From: Chara braunii
Taxonomy: Eukaryota > Streptophyta > Charophyceae > Charales > Characeae
Assembly: GCA_003427395.1 (NCBI GenBank)
Contig: BFEA01000361.1
Span: 1,347,652-1,371,993 of the forward strand
DNA length: 24,342 nucleotides
Direction of reading: 5' to 3'
The notes under the pieces were generated by a model. The model was given only the letters and a program-made list of their open reading frames with translations, ran no database searches and was not told the DNA's origin. A program made the position numbers and the translations under genes. Position 1 is the first letter of the stretch, and each line of letters starts with the position of its first letter. This document shows positions 18,974 through 24,342 of this stretch, one piece after another.

Positions 18974-19590
18974 ACTTCCCCAGTTGACTCTTCAGGATCT
19001 TATAAATGACATTCAGAACAAAAATTGGTCGTCAATTGCATATGTTCTCCTTAGTCCCCCTTCTTATAGATGACGACCTCGTAGGCGTCTGTGAACTCGG
19101 AGGGAGGCGCCCGTGTTGCAAGGCTTCATTGAATGCATCTGTTAGAAGCGGGACAATGACGCCCCTGTATTCTTTGTATAAAATTCCACCGGAACCCCAT
19201 TTCGCCCCGACTCTGTCAATCTTGGCAGCTCTGCAATGGCCTGCTTCACTTCTGCCGGTCTCATGTCTGATGTCCTATTCTAGACTGCAACGTTTGGCGA
19301 GAGGCCGCCTCTGTGTCACCTGAGACCAAAAATGTTCCGTTTTGGGAGGCCATGTCTGCAGCCGACCATTGCTCCTCCTCAGTAAACAGGTACCTGTAAA
19401 ATAAAATTCTTCTACGTATTTCACTTCCATGTTGTATCTTGCTTGGGGGCCGTATTGTCTAAGGGGTGCTTCATCGTGGTCATTATGGCAGTGCTTTTCC
19501 TCTTTGCCCATTTGCGCAAAGAATTTTCTAGTCACATCCGTTCTCCAACCACGGTCCATACTTGCTTGGTCCTCCTCTCCCATCTCATTG
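18974..19590 (-). pseudogene. LINE-A segment: linker and N-terminal RT blocks
   Basis: On the minus strand: KQVWTVVGERM, shifting frame to TRKFFAQMGKEEKH (the W..GERMT..FF linker typical of plant LINEs). Then MRPAEVKQAIAELPR (about 19265), NGVPVEFY, a frameshift to VPLLTDAFNEALQHGRLPPS (about 19140), DAYEVVIYKKGD, and VLNVIYKILKSQLGK (about 19000), where LINE-B begins. These are the RT fingers blocks before catalytic block A. Four or more frameshifts or stops. Confidence 0.75.
19577..19590. repeat. Target site duplication, left copy, of the 19591-21027 element
   Basis: CTCCCATCTCATTG here is identical to 21028-21041. Joining the two flanks restores LINE-A sequence around ETMRWERRTKQVW. Confidence 0.9.
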
Positions 19591-19608
19591 GTTTGTTTGT
19601 TTGTTTGT

Positions 19609-19644
<36 letters not shown>

Positions 19645-21027
19645 TAAGCCCAGGTTGTTGTAGAGGTGGGACACTAAACGGACGACAGTCACCCACAGCA
19701 CTCGGCCACTCGGCTGTCATGATGAACCCCTCTGAAGACCCCACCCACCCTTCCTCTATTTTTTTTTGCCCTGGCGCACCCCCACCCCCCCGGTCCTACC
19801 CTAGTGTTAACCACCCAGGACCATCACCAATTGCCATCATGGCGGGGTGACCTGACCAGACAGCGGTTGCCGGTACCGAGGCTAAGCAGAGGTGCCTACC
19901 CCCTGCTCAGCCCTGGTTGAAGCAGACGCCGTGCAAGCCTGATTGCACGGGGTTGGGAGCCAGGTTTGAACATGCTACTACAAGTCTTCATGAGTGTGCG
20001 CAGTGACTCCCATCTAGCTTAGTTGTATGGTGATGATAGAGAGCTGGGTATCCTCCGTTCCCTCGTATGTCCCTGGAGCCTGTTCCGACCATGACACCCC
20101 CGACATCCCGTACTAAGGAACTGCTATGCCAGCCTCAACCCTATGCTACGTACTAGGAGGATAACCAATCCTAGGTCTTTATGGACTGAGTTTCTTTTTT
20201 TATCCTTACAGTATACTATGATGTTGATGGTAGAGAGATGGGGATCCTCTGTTCCCTCATATATCCCTGGAGCCCGTTCCGGTCCCGCGGTAAGGTGCAG
20301 TATCTCCTGACACCCCGACATCCGTACTAAGGACTGCTATGCCAGCCTCATCTCTAAGGTACGTACTAGGAGGATATCCCACCCTCAATCGTGAATCATG
20401 GACAATATGTATTGACCCTGGATAATCTCTAGGCCCTGTGTCGTATGATAATCTGAGAGCAGGCAATCCTCTGTCCCTCGTATGTCCCTGGAGCCCGTTC
20501 CGGCCCTGCGGTGAAGTGTTAGACCACTATGTCCTGGCACTCCCGACATCCCGTACTAAGGAACTGCTATGCCAGCCTCAATCCTTTGACCACGTACTAA
20601 GAGGATGACCAGCCCTAAGTTAGAGTCTGGTATCGAACACAGGACCTTATGTAAACCGTGCAAGTGACCTAACCTATTGACATACACTGTGAATTAGTCT
20701 GTAGCTGTGCTCTGCTGGGCTCGAGTAAACCGGACTATGCGAACCACCCAGCAGTCTCATGACAACCCCGTAGACCAAGAACATCAGGATACCCACCATC
20801 GCCCAGTCCCCACATACAACAACCCTGGACTACCCCTTGGGTGGTGCACAGGCAGTGTCTGCAATAACTTACCTGCGTCATCCCAAGGGGGTGTGTGTCC
20901 AGCCGTGCGTCATCCTAACGCCCTGCCGGTGTCCATGCACAAGGCTGCAGAGTTCTGAACCCGCAACCTCATACCACAATGCGCATTTCCAACCCGTGCT
21001 CTAACCACTGAGCTACATCAACTGGAC
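19591..21027 (-). mobile_element. Long tRNA-headed SINE-like retroposon, copy 2 (1.44 kb)
   Basis: The head on the minus strand has A box TAGCTCAGTGGTTAGAGC (20998-21015) and a B-box-like GCGGGTTCAGAACT (20951-20964). The ~150-bp body matches copy 1. A second tRNA-like module lies at 20622-20693 (B box GTGTTCGATACC). Three ~200-bp tandem repeats follow (near 20041, 20233 and 20455), then a third tRNA-like module (19959-20022, GTTCAAACC) and a 3' domain shared with copy 1 (CTGTCTGGTC, GGTGATGGTCCTG, GGGGGTGCGC). The tail is (AAC)n then (AAAC)n (plus strand 19591-19645). It is flanked by a perfect 14-bp target duplication, the mark of LINE-driven retroposition. No coding frame. The internal repeats differ from copy 1, so the centre is variable while the two ends are conserved. 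Confidence 0.8.
20041..20622. repeat. Three diverged ~200-bp tandem repeats inside the SINE-like copy 2
   Basis: Each unit carries ATCCTC(C/T)GTTCCCTCGTA, a TCCCTGGAGCC(C/T)GTTCCG segment, GACATCC(C)GTACTAAGG, CTGCTATGCCAGCCTCA and ACGTACTA(G/A)GAGGAT. Units begin near 20041, 20233 and 20455. Units 2 and 3 have extra sequence between GTTCCG and GACATCC. Confidence 0.85.
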
Positions 21028-21041
21028 CTCCCATCTCATTG
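21028..21041. repeat. Target site duplication, right copy, of the 19591-21027 element
   Basis: CTCCCATCTCATTG, identical to 19577-19590, lies just beyond the tRNA head. Confidence 0.9.
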
Positions 21042-21090
21042 TTTCCTCCACCTGCCAGTCCTTTCATCTTCTGGGGCGCGGTCCCAGTAC

Positions 21091-21213
21091 TACCTCGTTC
21101 ACCCGAATACAACGTACCCTCATTATTGCTCTACATCTAGACTGAACCCCCCCCCCACCCCCCCCCAAATACAGCTGTAATGACCGTATGTTGTATTCGA
21201 GGGAAGATGGTGA
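21091..21213. mobile_element. Short palindromic MITE-like element, copy 2
   Basis: Arms CCCGAATACAACGTAC (21102-21117) and GTATGTTGTATTCGAGGG (21186-21203) and the centre ATCTAGACTGAA match the element at 1355-1469. This copy has gained two C runs in its centre (21147-21166). It marks the upstream limit of recognisable LINE-A. Confidence 0.75.
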
Positions 21214-21640
21214 TAGCCACGGGATAAGACGTCCCTCCATCCGTGCGACAATTGTGGGACAGAGTGTGGCAGCTGTGGGACCGTGAAAAGCCCCCCCTCC
21301 CAAAAAAAAAGAAAAAAAGTCAAGAATCGGCCTCGCTCAGCTGCTCTCCACATACACACAAACGCCAAAGAAATATAGCAACAAAAAAATGTATTATTCT
21401 TTCTGGGCTCCACCAGCGCGGCCCACCATTCTTCCTCCCGTTGTTCTGGTTCACGAATTCCCCCTTCCACGTACGTATTCCTCACCAGTCCTTTGCTGGG
21501 CCAGGTAGTTCCGTCTGAGCCCCGCTGTAAGCATATGGCCCCGGCGGATGTCTGCAATTTCCTTGCAGATCCAGTCTACCTGGGTAACCTCCCCTCCTGC
21601 GGGATGGTAATCGAAAAATTCTCTTTTCGAAATCTTCAAG
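21214..21640. other. No gene supported
   Basis: Overlapping frames on both strands, including a minus-strand one with DWICKEIADIRRGHMLTAGL, give no family match. It could be further eroded LINE-A or unrelated sequence. A short A-rich run lies at 21300-21318. Confidence 0.4.
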
Positions 21641-21654
21641 ATGGCACGGTGAAT

Positions 21655-22015
21655 TTGTCGCCCTCCCAAAAAAAAATAAAATAAAAAAATTGTCGCCCTA
21701 CCGCGTAGGGCGCGTCCGCAAAGAGGCGGGTGAACTTCGTTTTGAAACTTGTTCCAGACAACAACAACAAAAAGAAAAAACCAAAAAAAGAACTTGTTCC
21801 AAGCGCCGAAGTGGCGGTTCTACACCTAAGCGCCAAAAAAGAACAAGGGGATTTCGGCTTTGCGCACAAAAAAAAAACAACTTGTTCCAGACAGCGAAGA
21901 GGTGGGTCAAAAAAAAAGCAAAAAAAAAGAGGCGGGTCTACTGCAGCTCTCGATCGAATTTCGGCTTTCGGCGCAATCGGAAGCCATCCGGTCCAAAAAA
22001 AAAAGAAGCCATCCG
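21655..22015. repeat. Cluster of A-rich runs, each flanked by a 10-11 bp direct repeat
   Basis: Four cases: TTGTCGCCCT at 21655-21664 and 21690-21699 around CCC plus a T-broken A run; AACTTGTTCCA at 21746-21756 and 21791-21801 around 34 A-rich bases; AGAGG(T/C)GGGTC at 21898-21908 and 21928-21938 around A9-GC-A8; GAAGCCATCCG at 21980-21990 and 22005-22015 around GTCC-A10. The arrangement looks like target duplications around tail-only retroposon insertions, all in the same orientation. Some of the flanking words also recur elsewhere in the block (AACTTGTTCCAGACA near 21878, AAGAGGCGGGT at 21721), so local segmental duplication may contribute. Confidence 0.7.
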
Positions 22016-22029
22016 CCGGTGGTATTGGG

Positions 22030-22461
22030 CGCTGGCCTTGAGGGGCCTTGAGGGGATTTGCGGGCTACCGGCCAGAAACCGGTCGGTGCGGTGTTTCGCC
22101 TTGAACGTCGGAGGGAAAGACGAGCGGGGGCTACCGGTCGCAGGCTTTTGAAAATACTGGTAGGTCCCGCCGCTGCGGGGCGATGGACCAGATCAGAGGA
22201 GGCCCTTCTTTACTACACGACATCGAACGAGCAGCCCCTCCTCCTCCCTCCTCCTCCCTCCGCCTCCCCCTCCCCCTCCTCCCCCCCTCCCCCCTCCCGC
22301 TTTCATTTTTCCCGCCAAGCCAAGGTTTCCATTTGCAGCGCGAACGCAACCTCGTTTGTGGCGGATGCGGAGAGAGAGGAACGACCGCGCTGGAGCGCGC
22401 CACTCGGCGGAAGTCAGGGGGATAAGCAGCAGCAGCAGAGGACAAACTTGCGATGCCGCTG
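22030..22461 (+). promoter_or_regulatory. GC-rich possible 5' end of a gene (ATGCCGCTG before a splice donor)
   Basis: GC content rises from about 22020. A pyrimidine-rich tract (22217-22305) and a GC-rich segment lead to ACTTGCGATGCCGCTG|GTAAGA. The ATG at 22453-22461 would start a three-codon coding exon before a near-consensus donor at 22462. Very short first exons occur in many ribosomal protein and housekeeping genes, but no downstream exon could be identified by 24342. This is a weak suggestion. Confidence 0.25.
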
Positions 22462-22474
22462 GTAAGAAAGTAAC

Positions 22475-22559
22475 TCAATCAATCAATCAATCAATCAATC
22501 AGGGAATCAGTTGTCTGACAACTCAGAAGGGGGGGTGCAAAGACCCCCCCCCCCCCCCC
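22475..22559. repeat. (TCAA)n microsatellite and opposed G and C runs
   Basis: TCAA repeats cover 22475-22502. A G7 run near 22529-22535 and a C16 run at 22544-22559 are separated by TGCAAAGA and could pair as a hairpin. Confidence 0.85.
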
Positions 22560-22734
22560 TTCTACGTACGTTCATCGGTCTAATAAGCCCTGCCCATCAT
22601 CCTCTGAACCTCCTCCGTTGTTCCTCCATCCGCTGTTTTGCGTCTCTGACTGATCACCAGAATTTCTCTGTCACCTAAGCTCTTCTCTCTGTTGCCGTCT
22701 TTTCCCATCTTTGCTGCCCTTTATCACGCCCGTT

Positions 22735-23060
22735 TCACTCTTTTCTCTTCTCTTCCCTCCCCTCTCCTCCCCCCAAACCCTCTGTGTTTCTCTCTCTTTC
22801 CTCTCATCTTCTGACTGTCTGTTCCCCCTTCTCTCTTGGTCTTTATTTCTCTCATCGTCTCTCTCTCTCTCTCTCTCATCATTCCTCCCTCCCTCCCCCC
22901 CTCCCTCCTCCTCGATCTCACAATGTCTCTCGCTCTCTCTCTCTCTCTCTTTTTTTCTCTCTCTTCCATCCCTCTCTTTCTCTCTTATTGCATCGGTATC
23001 TCTTTTTCTTGCCCTTTCATCTCTTTTCCTTCTCCCCGGCCTCCCTCTCTACTTTCTTTC
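22735..23060. repeat. CT-rich low-complexity tract
   Basis: The plus strand is nearly pure pyrimidine with (CT)n runs near 22857-22878 and 22930-22950. Reading frames across it are compositional. Confidence 0.9.
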
Positions 23061-23182
23061 TTCTGCTATCTTGGTCTCTTCTTGTCTTCGTCGTCCCGCT
23101 TTGTTCCGAACGGCCGTATGGTATTGACCATTGCCAATGACAAAGAGAAGCTTGTGTGTCTCTTTCACGGCGATGGCGACAA

Positions 23183-23960
23183 CCAAGAAGAAGAAGAAGA
23201 AGAAGAAGAAAGAGAGAAACGGAAGAAGAAGAAGAAGAAAAAAGAACAATCAGTAGTTGACAGTGATGGCGGTAATTGACAGGGTCAATGGTAGTTGACA
23301 GTACTGCTGCTGATGTTGATGTTGGCGGTGTAGTGACGGTGATGATGATCGTTGGGGTTGATGCTTCTGCTGCTGCTGCTGACCCTGCTTGCTCTGCTTC
23401 TCTGCTGCTGCTGCTGCTTCTCTGCTGGCGATGATGATCAGGGTCAATGTGTATAGATGCTACAGACAGCAGCAAGCTGTGATGATGATGATGATGATGA
23501 TGCCGAGGTCCGCGAAGATGACGTGGCGATGACCATGATCATGATGATGGTGATGATGATGGGGTCTCGAAGAGTGGATGACAGTGGCGGCAAGATGATG
23601 ATGGGGTCCAGGGATTGGAGACAAAAGACTTGTGGTGATGATGAGAATGACGCCGCCTATTACGATGAGGAGGCTTGCAAGAGATGCTGGACGATAAGAA
23701 AGAGACAAGAAGGACAAGTGTGGGGATGATGATGAGAGAAAGAGGGAGAGGAGGAGAATGAGAATGGAAACAGGAGGCAGACGTGAAGTGAAGCTGGAAG
23801 GGAGAAAGAGGAGAGGACTCTGACAGTGAGAGAAGGAGTGCGACATGAAGCTGTATGACGTGAAGATGGGATGATATGAAAGAGGAGGAGGAGGAGGGGG
23901 GTGTCGCAAAGAGAGAGGAAGGTGTGAGGAGGTGAAAGAGGAGGAGGAGGGGAGGGCATT
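23183..23960. repeat. Trinucleotide-repeat-rich block: (GAA)n, (CTG)n, (GAT)n, (GAG)n
   Basis: (GAA)n lies at about 23185-23245, CTG/GCT runs at 23364-23430, GAT runs at 23478-23500 and scattered to 23650, and GAGGAG runs at 23883-23955. The long overlapping frames on both strands come from these repeats. No gene is supported. Confidence 0.9.
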
Positions 23961-23995
23961 GCAAAGAGAGAGAAGAGGTGTGAGGATCCTCACAA

Positions 23996-24230
23996 AGAGG
24001 AGAAGAAGGGGGGTCTGTGCATCTCAACGGCTGCTATGTGGGAATGAATGACGGCCTTCGACGCAGGCGTTGGCCGGTTCAAAGAAGAAAGACGCGGTTG
24101 TCCATGACTACGATGAGGATGAGCGATGGAGTGGGGTGGGCGAGATACAGACAATACGGAAGTAGAAGAGAAATTGGTTGAAGCCGACGTTTTCAGCGGA
24201 CGAGCAAATGGTGAAGCCGATGCTTTCGAC
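23996..24230 (-). other. Possible exon encoding a transit-peptide-like stretch
   Basis: On the minus strand a (CT)n tract is followed by CACGTGCTCAG, a plausible acceptor. A frame open for about 80 codons then contains SKASASPFARPLKTSASTNF, rich in Ser, Ala, Arg and Lys like an organellar targeting sequence, and reaches GTGAGG, a plausible donor, near 23996. There is no ATG at the beginning and no identifiable mature domain, so the call is weak. Confidence 0.2.
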
Positions 24231-24245
24231 ACTCTGAGCACGTGA

Positions 24246-24246
<1 letters not shown>

Positions 24247-24342
<96 letters not shown>
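24247..24342. repeat. (GA)n microsatellite at the window edge
   Basis: An almost pure GA dinucleotide run, with one AA interruption near 24311, extends to the end of the window and probably beyond. Confidence 0.97.

Larger units (their letters stand above)
13501..21090 (-). mobile_element. LINE-A: old non-LTR retrotransposon split by three later insertions
   Basis: Minus-strand segments at about 21090-21042, 19590-18974, 16391-16124 and 14949-13501 read in order as one plant-type LINE ORF2. They are separated by a SINE-like element (19591-21027), a truncated LINE (16392-18973) and a second SINE-like element (14950-16123). The order is linker, RT N-terminal blocks, RT block A, then zf-RVT and C-terminus. 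The endonuclease domain is not visible upstream of 21090, where a MITE copy (21091-21213) intervenes. The central RT palm with its xDD block is also missing. The element is dead and is the oldest layer in the stack. Confidence 0.75.

Noticed and set aside
21690-22151. Plus-strand 153-codon basic frame
   Set aside because: It runs through the A-rich runs, which lower stop frequency in a Lys-rich frame; direct repeats explain the structure better.
22131-22478. Minus-strand frame with a transit-peptide-like N-terminus
   Set aside because: It starts at a non-ATG codon and continues into Gly/Arg/Glu low complexity; no mature domain.
22711-23993. Long Ser/Leu/Phe- and Glu/Lys-rich frames on both strands
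   Set aside because: They are translations of CT-rich and trinucleotide repeats.

Overview
The window is eukaryotic nuclear DNA. It has a spliced gene end, plant-type non-LTR retrotransposons with a zf-RVT-like C-terminus, tRNA-derived SINE modules, U6 snRNA-derived sequence, MITE-like elements and many microsatellites. I see no operons, ribosome binding sites or other prokaryotic organisation. The plant-like serine racemase exon and the LINE type suggest a green-lineage genome with a large repeat load, perhaps a charophyte alga. That placement is inference.

Layout. Positions 1-2799 are intron-like and repeat-rich: microsatellites, a hairpin, two U6-derived copies facing each other, short tandem repeats and a small palindromic element. 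Positions 2800-3059 (minus) hold the best host-gene call, a first coding exon of serine racemase; its remaining exons would lie beyond the left edge. Positions 3060-4300 hold its upstream region and two open, splice-bounded stretches on the plus strand. Positions 4481-5640 are a duplicated ~0.5-kb repeat. Positions 5736-8460 carry decayed plus-strand coding sequence of unknown family. It is split by a 357-bp fold-back element whose removal restores the frame, and it has a reverse-transcriptase-like fragment (RYVDD) on the opposite strand within it. Positions 8549-9005 are a minus-strand SINE-like block with two related tRNA-like heads and a U2-snRNA-like stretch.

Positions 9775-12900 are a plus-strand LINE relic (LINE-C: endonuclease plus reverse transcriptase) interrupted by a 794-bp element with a 5-bp target duplication. 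Positions 13501-21090 are a nested stack on the minus strand. An old LINE (LINE-A) was split by a 5'-truncated LINE (LINE-B, 16392-18973) and by two unusually long tRNA-headed retroposons (14950-16123 and 19591-21027). The second retroposon has a perfect 14-bp target duplication. All LINE coding sequence is disrupted.

Positions 21640-22020 hold several A-rich runs, each flanked by a 10-11 bp direct repeat. Positions 22020-22470 are GC-richer and may be the 5' end of a gene. The rest is CT-rich and trinucleotide-repeat sequence ending in a long GA run at the right edge.

No intact transposase, reverse transcriptase or complete host gene lies inside the window. The most unusual items are the long composite SINE-like family, the A-run/direct-repeat cluster, the U6 inverted pair and the fold-back insertion in an unrecognised gene.
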